Virus record (IMG/VR): IMGVR_UViG_3300010148_000052
Coordinates: 1-33,774 of that record
Direction: 5' to 3' (one strand)
DNA: 33,774 bases
Source of the DNA: a virus
Shown: positions 7,361 to 15,111 of the stretch, in pieces
Layout: each line of letters starts with the position of its first letter
Numbering within the stretch: the first letter of the stretch is position 1
The notes under the pieces: model-generated
The model's database searches: none
Told to the model about the DNA's origin: nothing
The model's input: the letters and a program-made list of their open reading frames with translations, nothing else
Translations under genes and position numbers: made by a program

Positions 7361-7633
7361 GTGGCAGATAAGAAAAGAACGAAGAAAGAATTGGAAGAAG
7401 AATTGGAGACAGCCGTATCAAACAATGCGAGCCTAGTAGAGCAATACAACACGCTTTACACAGAGGCTATGCAGATACAGAAAGTTGCAGGTGACAGACT
7501 GGTTAGCATTAGATTGCTAGAAGCGTTTGCTAATGAAGTGAATGCATCGTTAAACAAACTACGTAGTGATGTAGCAGAAGTAAACAGAACTAACCAAGCA
7601 GAAACACAGGCAGCAGAAGAGGAGCAGAATTAA
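7361..7633 (+). CDS. Small coiled-coil protein
   Basis: A 90-aa, highly charged helical protein. The start is GTG 7361 with GAGGTGA 4 nt upstream. The N-terminus is Lys/Glu-rich (DKKRTKKELEEELE), the middle has hydrophobic heptads, and the C-terminus is acidic (AAEEEQN), which predicts a coiled-coil oligomer. It lies between the putative ssDNA-binding protein and the RadA-like ATPase, so a replication accessory or mediator role is possible but unproven. Confidence 0.65.
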   Translation: MADKKRTKKELEEELETAVSNNASLVEQYNTLYTEAMQIQKVAGDRLVSIRLLEAFANEVNASLNKLRSDVAEVNRTNQAETQAAEEEQN

Positions 7634-7634
7634 G

Positions 7635-7889
7635 ATGGCAGGTTTTGGAGAGAGTAAGAAAGTGCAACAAAAGGCAAGCGAAGAACCTGCTGACCCTTTT
7701 GCAGACTTGAGAACGGAATTAGCAGACGTAAATGCTAACAGACCTAAGACACATATTTTCATGGCTTTAGTCGGTCAAGAAAATACAGGTAAAAGTGCTA
7801 TAATATTTGACTTCTATCAGAGGTACTGCGATTCGTTTGACACAGGCAGACAGACTAACTTAGTAGAGTTTACAGAGGTGAATAAATGA
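7635..7889 (+). CDS. RadA/Sak4-like ATPase, N-terminal piece with Walker A
   Basis: An 84-aa frame with GAGGAG upstream. After a polar N-terminus it has 'THIFMALVGQENTGKSAIIFDFYQRY', i.e. beta strand 1, P-loop G47-x4-G52-K53-S54 and the following helix of a RecA-fold ATPase. It then stops at TGA 7887, before strand 2. The stop overlaps an ATG as ATGA, with GAGGTGA at 7875. The remainder of the ATPase fold is encoded downstream in another frame. Alone it cannot form a complete ATPase core. Confidence 0.75.
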   Translation: MAGFGESKKVQQKASEEPADPFADLRTELADVNANRPKTHIFMALVGQENTGKSAIIFDFYQRYCDSFDTGRQTNLVEFTEVNK

Positions 7890-7996
7890 GCGATAAACCT
7901 AAGTAATTTTGGGTAATTGACTTTGACAACGGTGGCTCTGCTACTAAGTCTGCGTTTTATGCCAACAATGACAACATCAAGTGCTGGGAGCCGTGG

Positions 7997-8611
7997 GTGA
8001 TGAACAAGAACGATAGGACAGCCTATGACTATCCAGCAACACATGATAGGACAGTTAAGATAATGCAGTTCGCATTAGATTCACATGAAGATTTGTGGGG
8101 TGTCTTAGTTACTGGTATAGATTTGTGGGATTCGGTAGCGACCAACTGTATGAGGATACAGGATTTGGGATTATCCAAAGACGGTATCGAAGCGGCTGAT
8201 AACAGAGGTCAAGGAGAGAACAAGAGAGTGCAGTCACAATGGGACTGGTCTATTCGTACTACAAGATTCCATCAACTTACTGCTTTATCACGTGCACTTG
8301 TAAAGAGAGGGGTGAATGTCTTTTGGGAAACACACTTGAAAGATGTCTACAACAAGCAAGGTGAGATTACTGCTAAAGAAGGACAACCTGCATGGGAGAA
8401 AACAACAGCAGGTTACATGTACCAAATTATACATTGCAGACGTAGAGATTCCTACGATGATGATGGTGAGGTTACACGTTCTGAGTTTACTGCTACCTTT
8501 GAGAAATCTAAGACTGATGCGACACTACAAGGACAGCGTAGCACTATACTGATAACTGAGCAGGGCAAACAACCTTCATGGTTAGGTTTACCTGAATTAC
8601 AAAGGCTGTGA
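7997..8611 (+). CDS. RadA/Sak4-like ATPase, C-terminal piece
   Basis: The readable part with a start codon is 204 aa from ATG 7997, but similarity to the fold begins earlier in the same frame: from 7907 it reads F-W-V-I-D-F-D-N-G-G (strand 2 of RecA-type ATPases) and from 7886 M-S-D-K-P-K followed by TAA. The piece contains 'LWGVLVTGIDLWDSV' (Walker B-like strand) and 'ALVKRGVNVFWETHLKDVY' (strand 4 region with sensor-like H). Its ordinary start would drop strand 2. It is probably a recombinase or recombination mediator paired with the upstream Walker A piece. It is followed by a zinc-ribbon gene and the clamp. Confidence 0.75.
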   Translation: MMNKNDRTAYDYPATHDRTVKIMQFALDSHEDLWGVLVTGIDLWDSVATNCMRIQDLGLSKDGIEAADNRGQGENKRVQSQWDWSIRTTRFHQLTALSRALVKRGVNVFWETHLKDVYNKQGEITAKEGQPAWEKTTAGYMYQIIHCRRRDSYDDDGEVTRSEFTATFEKSKTDATLQGQRSTILITEQGKQPSWLGLPELQRL

Positions 8612-8615
8612 ATCA

Positions 8616-8906
8616 ATGGAATATCTGTATGTTGAGAATAACATTGATGAGGGCATGGATAATTGTTTCAATTGTGCTTCGGAAATGGTTGAAGAACATC
8701 TTGTTGAAGATTCAGATATAGAAGAACACAAATCAACAGTTATTAGTTGTATTGAATGTGGTGCTTTGTGGAATAACATCACCCGCCGAGTCATAAACGA
8801 GAGACACCGAATAGACAAAAAACTCTACGCCGAAGTAGTAAAAATAGTAGGCGTGGAAACTGCCGTACAAATATACAGAAAACTGATTAGGGAAGGAAGT
8901 GAGTGA
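8616..8906 (+). CDS. Small zinc-ribbon protein with helical tail
   Basis: A 96-aa protein with C-F-N-C (residues 17-20) and C-I-E-C (about 46-49), an interval typical of a zinc ribbon, with an acidic loop between. The C-terminal half is basic and helical (RRVINERHRIDKKLYAEVVKIVG), possibly a DNA-binding helix. The stop TGA abuts the clamp ATG directly. Function unknown; one of about nine Cys-rich small proteins in the early region. Confidence 0.65.
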   Translation: MEYLYVENNIDEGMDNCFNCASEMVEEHLVEDSDIEEHKSTVISCIECGALWNNITRRVINERHRIDKKLYAEVVKIVGVETAVQIYRKLIREGSE

Positions 8907-9674
8907 ATGGCTCAGATGACACTTGACAAGAAAGAATGGTTAAGCCATTTAGGTCAATTTGATAGCAACATGAATGATTTGAATGTAAACATCATGGTCA
9001 ATCCTACTTGTTTAGGATATAGTGCTGCTTACCAAACACATTTCTTGAAAGTGTACTACCACTACCCCGATGCACCTGCTAAAGAAGGTACGCTGAATAT
9101 ATCAGACTTGGGTAAAACTTGTGCTTTTATTAGCAAGTGCGCTGGACCTGTTACGATTAAACAAATTAAAGGTGGTAAGACTCTCTACATTACAAGCGGT
9201 AAGATGAAAATGAATATACCTGTAACCGATATGAAGAGTAGTCAATTAGTACCCACGTTTGAGAAGTTAGTAGCGAAGGCGGAGAAGGCTGAATGGGCAT
9301 CCTTCGGACAAGACACTTACACATTAAAAGGTAAAACTCAGATGACAGACATACTCAAGTTAGCGACATTGAAATCGATAGTTAACAAGGATTCTGACTA
9401 CAAATTGACTGCTGATGCAGATTCGTCTGAACTTACAATATCTGTGGGTAAAGCCCACGATGTCAAATTATTTGCTACAAGTGAACTGAGAGAGGCAGAA
9501 GGGCCAAAGCATACGGTGGCTTCTAATTTCGGCCCTTGGCTTCTTCCATGTTTAGGTTTAGTTAATCCTAAGATGGTATCAAGGATACACTTTGGTGATT
9601 CTGTGGGTTTAGTGGTAAGACAATCTGATAATATGGTAAAGCGCTTATTGATAATTATAGACCAACAGGAATGA
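8907..9674 (+). CDS. pcn: PCNA-like sliding clamp
   Basis: A 255-aa protein, the usual length of archaeal PCNA. It is divergent, but the beta-strand-rich two-domain pattern fits: 'LDKKEWLSHLGQF' start helix, 'GTLNISDLGKTCAFISKC' (second helix of domain 1), a mid connector near residue 120, and a C-terminal half ending with 'FGPWLLPCLGLVNPKMVSRIHFGDSVGLVVRQ', resembling the last helix and strands of PCNA. Context is strong: rfcS upstream in the same operon and PolB 5 nt downstream. It would tether the viral polymerase and bind PIP-type peptides. A different beta-rich replication factor cannot be excluded by eye. Confidence 0.7.
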   Translation: MAQMTLDKKEWLSHLGQFDSNMNDLNVNIMVNPTCLGYSAAYQTHFLKVYYHYPDAPAKEGTLNISDLGKTCAFISKCAGPVTIKQIKGGKTLYITSGKMKMNIPVTDMKSSQLVPTFEKLVAKAEKAEWASFGQDTYTLKGKTQMTDILKLATLKSIVNKDSDYKLTADADSSELTISVGKAHDVKLFATSELREAEGPKHTVASNFGPWLLPCLGLVNPKMVSRIHFGDSVGLVVRQSDNMVKRLLIIIDQQE

Positions 9675-9679
9675 GATGA

Positions 9680-12115
9680 ATGATAATTGATTATTACTAT
9701 CCCGAAGATGAATGGGAGGGTGTAGGATACCCTCACGTTTACATGAGGCATAGAGGGGCTGACGGAGAGTTAGTCGAGTTAACCATAGACCCTAACGATG
9801 CAGATATTGATTTTAGCACATATGTGCCATGTCACTGTTGGATTGCTGCTAATACACATGCTAGGAGAATAAGTAGAGTAGTGGCTAGGTATCCGGGCAC
9901 TAGAGTTAGGTACGATATCACTGCTACTGGTTTAGACGGTGTTCCTCTAATGAGATTCGATGTTCCTAATCCAGCGCATCTATATGATATTAGGAATGAA
10001 ATACGAACTTATGAAGCCGATATCAATTACAATGATATGTTAATCAAACATATGTATCCTAAGGCAAAGGACATACCTGACTTTCAACCTAGAATATGGT
10101 ATTTCGATATGGAATGGCAACCGGAAGGATGCCCTAATGAGGGCGCTACTACAATGATTGCTATTGATGATACACACGCAGAATATCCGGTAGTATTTGC
10201 TTGGAAGAGTGATGGGTCTGCGTTAGTAGGAGATGCATATGTGAAGTATGTGAGAAACAATCCTAAGATTGAAACACCGACCATTGATTTTATCGATAGA
10301 GAAAGCGGTTATATGTTGTATATGTGTAAAGATGAAGGTGCTATGCATGAGGCTTTCTTAGAACATTTAGAAGAGTGTGACCCCGACATGCTTGTGGCTC
10401 ACTCGATACTATGGGCTGATTTACCTCAGTTGGTTAGAAGATTGGGTAATGAATCTGAGAGGCTTAGTCCTGTTAGACAAGTGATAAGACCCCATAAGAA
10501 AAATGGATACAGAGAGAACAGTCAACCTATACTCGGTAGACTATGTTACGATACTGCACTGTCTTGGGAGAAAGGTAGCGGTCTTGAGGCTATGTGGCAG
10601 AAAAGCGGCAACGGCCAATTTAGGAATAAGAAGTTGGCTACTATTGCAGAAGATTTAGAGTTAGACAAAGAGTTTGGTGAAGAGGGTGCTAAGATGGATG
10701 CGGATGTATTCACGTGGTGGATAGATAACTTTGATGAGTTTGTCGATTACTGTGTGCGTGACACTACACTTCTTAGGAAATGTACTGAGAAGGTGAAGGC
10801 TATACCCTATCATCTCGCTATGCAGAAACACTGTGGTGTATCTTTTAGAAGTACGTGTAATGTATCCAATTATATCAGAGGATTAATTTCACGTGAAACT
10901 GATTTGAAGGCTTTAACAACATACAACAGGCAAAGAGAAGAGTATGCTGCTGCTAACGTACCCGACACTGTTGGAGGTAGACATAGAGGTGTTGCTTGTA
11001 TTGATTTCAAGGCTATGTATCCTATACTGATAGTAGACGCAAATCTCTGCGTCACTACTAAAATGAGGCACGGTGGCGATGGTATACGTAGCGTTCCTAA
11101 TGGTACTTACTGGTCTAATGAGAAGGGTGTAATACCAACTATTATCTCTAGTATGTTAGAACTCCGTGCAGAATATAAGGCTCTGTTGAAAGCAGCAAAA
11201 ACTGACGAAGAGCGACTACAATACAACATGATGCAGACGGCTGTTAAAGTGGCTACAAATGCCGTGTATGGGTATGTATCTCAGAAGGCTGTCGGCGGTG
11301 GGTGGATAGACCCCGACATAGGTGCTACGATTACATATTACGGTAGACAATGTATCAATACTTTACTCTTAGAAAGCGAGAAAGCGGGATACAGAGCGCT
11401 TGCTGGACACACAGATTCAGGCTACATACAGATACCATTCGATGAAATAGAGAACCATGTAAATGATTTGAATAAGATAATACGAGAAAGATTTGATTTA
11501 CCTTCTATGGAAATTGAACTAGAGGCGTATTTTGATTACTGGTTGACTGCCGATGTGAAGAATCAAAACTTCGGTATCTTTGTGTGGCCTCCTGAGAAGA
11601 AGGGGCAACTGAAAGTTACTGGCTTCTCATACAAGGCATCTAGCGTATCTCCTATCACCAAACAGATACAAGGACGAATCTTCAATATGATAGGCACTGG
11701 GGCTGAGGAAGATGAGGTTACAAGTTTCATCAGACCAATTGCTCTGTCTGTGATTAAGGGCGAGAAAGGCGCGGAAGAACTTGCACCATATGGTCGTATA
11801 GGTAAAGAAAAGTATGCGCGCGTGCCTCCTATGCCAGTAAGAGGTGCTTACTACTATAATGAACATATCAACCCTAGAGAGCCTTTTAAGGTAGGAGATA
11901 GCCTACAATGGGTCTACACGAAAGCATCCCCTGATGGTATGGTACATACTAACGTAGTAGGCTTTAGGTCAGTAGATGAGATTGATGATTTCGTTATCGA
12001 CTACAATACGTGTGTCGATAAGTTCATTACAAGGAAAATTAAGAATATTTACAGCGTACTAGATTGGGATTTAGATGCGGCTGTCGGGGCTAAAAGGCCG
12101 AAGAAACATTGGTGA
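9680..12115 (+). CDS. polB: Family B DNA polymerase with 3'-5' proofreading domain
   Basis: An 811-aa replicative polymerase. Exonuclease motifs: D143-x-E145 (WYFDMEWQ), Exo II 'HSILWAD' (D247) and Exo III Y357-x3-D361. Polymerase motif A is 'DFKAMYP' (D442), motif B 'KVATNAVYG' (K523-N527-Y530-G531), and motif C 'GHTDSGY' (D579). Motif C differs from the canonical YxDTDS: the first Asp is His577. Motif A has M-Y-P where S-L-Y-P is usual. The length agrees with archaeal and viral PolB. The start is ATG 9680, as an upstream ATG runs into a stop. It lies between clamp and MazG-like genes in the replication operon. Confidence 0.95.
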   Translation: MIIDYYYPEDEWEGVGYPHVYMRHRGADGELVELTIDPNDADIDFSTYVPCHCWIAANTHARRISRVVARYPGTRVRYDITATGLDGVPLMRFDVPNPAHLYDIRNEIRTYEADINYNDMLIKHMYPKAKDIPDFQPRIWYFDMEWQPEGCPNEGATTMIAIDDTHAEYPVVFAWKSDGSALVGDAYVKYVRNNPKIETPTIDFIDRESGYMLYMCKDEGAMHEAFLEHLEECDPDMLVAHSILWADLPQLVRRLGNESERLSPVRQVIRPHKKNGYRENSQPILGRLCYDTALSWEKGSGLEAMWQKSGNGQFRNKKLATIAEDLELDKEFGEEGAKMDADVFTWWIDNFDEFVDYCVRDTTLLRKCTEKVKAIPYHLAMQKHCGVSFRSTCNVSNYIRGLISRETDLKALTTYNRQREEYAAANVPDTVGGRHRGVACIDFKAMYPILIVDANLCVTTKMRHGGDGIRSVPNGTYWSNEKGVIPTIISSMLELRAEYKALLKAAKTDEERLQYNMMQTAVKVATNAVYGYVSQKAVGGGWIDPDIGATITYYGRQCINTLLLESEKAGYRALAGHTDSGYIQIPFDEIENHVNDLNKIIRERFDLPSMEIELEAYFDYWLTADVKNQNFGIFVWPPEKKGQLKVTGFSYKASSVSPITKQIQGRIFNMIGTGAEEDEVTSFIRPIALSVIKGEKGAEELAPYGRIGKEKYARVPPMPVRGAYYYNEHINPREPFKVGDSLQWVYTKASPDGMVHTNVVGFRSVDEIDDFVIDYNTCVDKFITRKIKNIYSVLDWDLDAAVGAKRPKKHW

Positions 12116-12119
12116 TTGT

Positions 12120-12305
12120 ATGAGTAAGATAGAAGATATAGTGATAGAAAAAATAACTGCAAGAGCAGAATTGGGTCACCGTAAATATAACACTACGATG
12201 GAAAGAAGCGATTTAACCCGTAAAGAATGGTTAATTCATGCTCAAGAAGAAGCGTTAGACCTAGCGGTTTATTTGCAGAAATTGATAATGCTGGAGGAAG
12301 AGTAG
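12120..12305 (+). CDS. Small MazG-like nucleotide pyrophosphohydrolase-type protein
   Basis: A 61-aa protein starting at ATG 12120, after GGTGATT that also contains the polB stop codon. The sequence 'A-E-L-G-H-R-K-Y-N-T-T-M-E-R-S-D-L' followed by 'E-W-L-I-H-A-Q-E-E-A-L-D-L-A-V-Y-L' matches, from memory, a small phage family related to MazG-type all-alpha NTP pyrophosphatases; the E-E-x-x-D metal-binding motif is present. It may cleave non-canonical or excess dNTPs during genome replication. The short length (a full MazG domain is about 100 aa) suggests a minimal helix pair that must oligomerise. Confidence 0.65.
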   Translation: MSKIEDIVIEKITARAELGHRKYNTTMERSDLTRKEWLIHAQEEALDLAVYLQKLIMLEEE

Positions 12306-12443
12306 ATGACTAGGTTTCAGATAGTAAAATGCTTTTGTGGATGGCAAGGTGAGAAGGGTATCTACATGGTAAAAGGTGTACCTACTTGTCCTATCTGTCA
12401 AAGAGCACTTTCAGCGTTAAAATGCGAGGGGTGTTCTGAATGA
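12306..12443 (+). CDS. 45-aa zinc-ribbon peptide
   Basis: A short frame from ATG 12306, immediately after the upstream TAG, to TGA 12443, which overlaps the next ATG as ATGA. It encodes C-F-C-G-W near residue 9, C-P-I-C (28-31) and C-E-G-C (40-43), three Cys pairs in 45 residues, like a rubredoxin-type or zinc-ribbon fold. Tight spacing on both sides and the motif support a real gene. Role unknown. Confidence 0.6.
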   Translation: MTRFQIVKCFCGWQGEKGIYMVKGVPTCPICQRALSALKCEGCSE

Positions 12444-13453
12444 GTGAGTTTATGAAGTTCAATCCTAACAAGGAGAGTCTAGGTGATAGAGGCGCTGAGG
12501 CTCATACTCCTGAGTTGTTAGAGTCTTACAACAATAGTCTGTATGCGTGGCAACCGGACATGGATAAACATTTGAGAGTTAGTAAATCATCTCTTAATGC
12601 ACACGGTTGGTGTGGCTATTCTTACAAAATGAAATACATCTATCGTTTGTCTGAGGCAGAAACAGAAGACATGGTAAGGGGTACTAACGTACACAATATT
12701 GTAGAATACTTTTGGGACTATGCGCCTGACAAGATAGATGAAACCTTGAGTCTTATCGACGACGGTAAAGAATTGTTAGCCAAAGACTTGATGTACAGTG
12801 TAATTCCTAAACCCCCTAAACCGTATTTGTTAGGAGAAGAAGAAATTATACAGCAATGGTTCGATTGGCAATGGGATAGGTTTCTTGTAACTAGAGGTGT
12901 TAACTGGGCAGCCAAAGGTAACGAGGTATCTGCACATGCTCTAATTCATGTAGAAGTAGACGGTGAAGAATACCCAGTACATCTACGTGGATTCATTGAT
13001 ACTATCTTCTCTGATGGTGAAGGAGGCTTTGTATTGATGGAATTAAAAACTGGTAAATGGAAGCAGAAAAAGACCGCAAAGAAGATGCGAGAAGAAATGC
13101 AATTTTACAGGCTGATGCTAGATGAAGGAGAGTTCTCAGATTGGTTGCCAGTAACGCATTGGGCTTGGGAGTTCCCTAGAGGATGGGCTAACGGTGGAGA
13201 TAAAGCCAACTGGGAAATAGAAGAGGTTGGCTCAAAAATAACTAGGTATGCACCTAGAACAGTACAAAACAAACTAAAGAAATTAGTAAAAGCGCACATA
13301 ACAGACTCATTTGAGCCTGAACCATTTAACTATACAGATTGGAAAGGAGATGTAGTTTCTAGTTGCCAATTTTGTAGTTTCATGGAATTATGCCCTGCGT
13401 GGGGCAACAACTTAGACAGTCAAACAGAAATAGACATGGAGGACATAGAATGA
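12440..13453 (+). CDS. Cas4/RecB-family nuclease with Fe-S cluster
   Basis: A 337-aa PD-(D/E)xK nuclease. Visible motifs are H85 (RGTNVHNIVEYF), D187 (RGFIDTIF), E201-x-K203 (LMELKTGK) and Q221-x-Y223 (EMQFYRL), the order expected for RecB/Cas4-type active sites. Four cysteines, C58 (HGWCGYS) and C309, C312, C318 (SSCQFCSFMELC), match the Cas4/AddB 4Fe-4S arrangement. It is likely a 5'-3' exonuclease for DNA end processing in recombination; no cas genes or CRISPR array are nearby, so a CRISPR role is not indicated. It overlaps both neighbours as ATGA. Confidence 0.88.
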   Translation: MSEFMKFNPNKESLGDRGAEAHTPELLESYNNSLYAWQPDMDKHLRVSKSSLNAHGWCGYSYKMKYIYRLSEAETEDMVRGTNVHNIVEYFWDYAPDKIDETLSLIDDGKELLAKDLMYSVIPKPPKPYLLGEEEIIQQWFDWQWDRFLVTRGVNWAAKGNEVSAHALIHVEVDGEEYPVHLRGFIDTIFSDGEGGFVLMELKTGKWKQKKTAKKMREEMQFYRLMLDEGEFSDWLPVTHWAWEFPRGWANGGDKANWEIEEVGSKITRYAPRTVQNKLKKLVKAHITDSFEPEPFNYTDWKGDVVSSCQFCSFMELCPAWGNNLDSQTEIDMEDIE

Positions 13454-13791
13454 AAGTATACAGAGAGAGTGATGAAATAACAGCAATAAGAAGAGCAATC
13501 AAAACGGAATTAACCAAATTGATTGATAGACCTGAAACTGAACTAACCGTAGTAGACGGTATGATAAAAGATAATTTATACAGAGTTGATATAGGTGAAC
13601 AGATGACGTTACGAGCATTTACAGAAGAAGATGGGGTAACCTCTTTTCCCGTAATAATAGTGACGTTAGATAAGCAAATATACAGGACTTTACTATATGA
13701 TAACCATACGGATATCGAAATAGTTGCTAATATGATATATGCTACGATACGCAATAAAATTGAGAGTCAAGGTCTAGATAAATACTGGTGA
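13450..13791 (+). CDS. Hypothetical alpha/beta protein
   Basis: A 113-aa protein from ATG 13450, chosen because it overlaps the nuclease stop as ATGA; the open frame extends further upstream but only inside the previous gene. Strand-like segments (YRVDIGEQMTLRAF, FPVIIVTLDKQIYRTLLYD) follow an N-terminal helix. No family is recognised. It ends W-TGA with GGTGATT serving as ribosome binding site for the primase. Confidence 0.6.
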   Translation: MKVYRESDEITAIRRAIKTELTKLIDRPETELTVVDGMIKDNLYRVDIGEQMTLRAFTEEDGVTSFPVIIVTLDKQIYRTLLYDNHTDIEIVANMIYATIRNKIESQGLDKYW

Positions 13792-13795
13792 TTGT

Positions 13796-14893
13796 GTGCC
13801 ATTCATACCACTCGACTTTCCAAGGGAAGTCTTGGAATTAAGCGCTCATGGGGGTCATGGCGGGCGTTACCTCGTAAGGAACTGGGAAGAATTAGAAAGA
13901 TACTGGAAAGGTAAAAATGGAAGCGGAAACGCTTACTTTACCGCTTACGGGTACAGACGAACTCAAGCACCTAGACACCATAGAGCGGAATACAACACGG
14001 CCATAGTTAGACACTTTGTCATGGACTTCGACTGTAAAGACTTCAAACAGAAAGGTAAGAGCGTAGAGTTTTCTTTCATGCATGAGCAGGTAAAGAGACT
14101 ACATCAGCATTTATTAGATAACGACTATCATCATTTTATTTATTTCTCAGGCGGAGGATTCCATATTTGGATTCCTTTTGAAGAGGCATTCCTCCCTACT
14201 GATGGATTAGAAGTTACTAGATTGAAAAGTGCAGGTAAGATGCTTATGATGAATTGGCACGATGCGTTAGACCTCTCTTGTAACGACCCGACAGTGGCGT
14301 TTGATTTAGCGGGTATGATAAGGATACCCAACTCATACAATATGAAACGTGGATGTTGGTCTACACCTCTTACCTCAGAAGAAGTATTGACTCTTGAACA
14401 TGAAGATTTATTAGATTTAGCACAAGAGCCTAGAGGTGGGTATATAATTCTAGGAGAAAAACCGATTAAACTTACACTACCTGAGAAAAAGACGGGCGTA
14501 TTCGCTGTAAATAAAAAGAAAGTGGGTGATTTACCCACTATCTCATTAGGTAAGATACAGGTACTACCTTGTCTAGCACAAGCGGCTTTAGGCGAAGGTA
14601 ACCCTATCCACAGGGCTAGGTATCATCTAGCCTCGTATCTAGCCCATAGACTAAGGTGGTTCTTTCCAATCGATAGAGTGGAGGAAAAAGAACTAGATAG
14701 CCATGTTGAACAGATAATTGAGATTTGTTCTGAGCAAGGCTGGGCTGATTATAATGAAGATACTACGAGAATGCAAACGGAGAGTATAGTTTACAAAGGA
14801 TACCCCCACGCCAAATGTAGCACTTTGATGGAAGAGGGCTTCTGCACAGGTAAGTGTAGATTCTACGATGGAACAGGAGAAGGATTAACGTGA
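13796..14893 (+). CDS. Archaeo-eukaryotic primase fused to a PriL-like Fe-S domain
   Basis: A 365-aa protein started by GTG 13796 with GGTGATT just upstream. Catalytic-core motifs of the AEP superfamily are D77-F-D79 (HFVMDFDCKD, metal-binding), S118-G-G-G-F-H123 (nucleotide binding) and R176-I-P178 (AGMIRIPNSYN). The C-terminal quarter has C311, C341, C350 and C354 within helical sequence ('AKCSTLMEEGFCTGKC'), the layout of the 4Fe-4S domain of the archaeal primase large subunit. One polypeptide thus seems to combine PriS-type catalysis and a PriL-type initiation domain. It makes primers for PolB. It overlaps the following gene by 4 nt (GTGA). Confidence 0.88.
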   Translation: MPFIPLDFPREVLELSAHGGHGGRYLVRNWEELERYWKGKNGSGNAYFTAYGYRRTQAPRHHRAEYNTAIVRHFVMDFDCKDFKQKGKSVEFSFMHEQVKRLHQHLLDNDYHHFIYFSGGGFHIWIPFEEAFLPTDGLEVTRLKSAGKMLMMNWHDALDLSCNDPTVAFDLAGMIRIPNSYNMKRGCWSTPLTSEEVLTLEHEDLLDLAQEPRGGYIILGEKPIKLTLPEKKTGVFAVNKKKVGDLPTISLGKIQVLPCLAQAALGEGNPIHRARYHLASYLAHRLRWFFPIDRVEEKELDSHVEQIIEICSEQGWADYNEDTTRMQTESIVYKGYPHAKCSTLMEEGFCTGKCRFYDGTGEGLT

Positions 14894-15111
14894 AACATAT
14901 ATTCAATTGCTTGCAATGTGGCGCTAAGTTAGGTACTAGAAATTACACTTCAAGAGGAAAAAGCATAACGCATTTTTGTCAACGTTGTTTTAGTAAACCT
15001 AGTGATGAACATAGATGTCATGGTACAACGGTAAAGAAAGAAAGGTGTAGGGCTAGAAAATTGAATGGTAGTGATTATTGTAGAGTTCATAAAAAAGGAG
15101 GATATAATTGA
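14890..15111 (+). CDS. Small protein with zinc-ribbon and DUF5763-like Cys/His motif
   Basis: A 73-aa basic protein from GTG 14890, overlapping the primase end. The N-terminus has C-L-Q-C (residues 7-10) and C-Q-R-C (30-33), a zinc ribbon. The C-terminus reads C-H-G-T-T-V-K-K-E-R-C-R-A-R ... Y-C-R-V-H, the pattern 'C-x-G-T-T-x-K-x-x-x-C ... Y-C-x-x-H' seen in small phage domains such as DUF5763. Two metal sites are likely. Function unknown; nucleic-acid binding is plausible from charge. Confidence 0.65.
   Translation: MKHIFNCLQCGAKLGTRNYTSRGKSITHFCQRCFSKPSDEHRCHGTTVKKERCRARKLNGSDYCRVHKKGGYN

Larger units (their letters stand above)
7635..8611 (+). pseudogene. Interrupted RadA/Sak4-like recombination ATPase locus
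   Basis: The two pieces together make one RecA-fold ATPase (about 320 aa): P-loop in frame A, then strand 2, Walker B and C-terminal parts in frame B. Two obstacles separate them: TGA 7887-7889 in frame A and TAA 7904-7906 in frame B, the seventh codon after an ATG (7886) with a perfect ribosome binding site. One reading is a gene split at ATGA with a nonsense change (Tyr to stop) at codon 7; the alternatives are a decayed gene or assembly errors. Each piece is otherwise free of stops, so decay, if real, is recent. Confidence 0.6.

Noticed and set aside
12440-13453. Cas4-like gene as a sign of a CRISPR system
   Set aside because: No cas1, cas2 or array in the window; viral Cas4-like nucleases are common in replication/recombination clusters.
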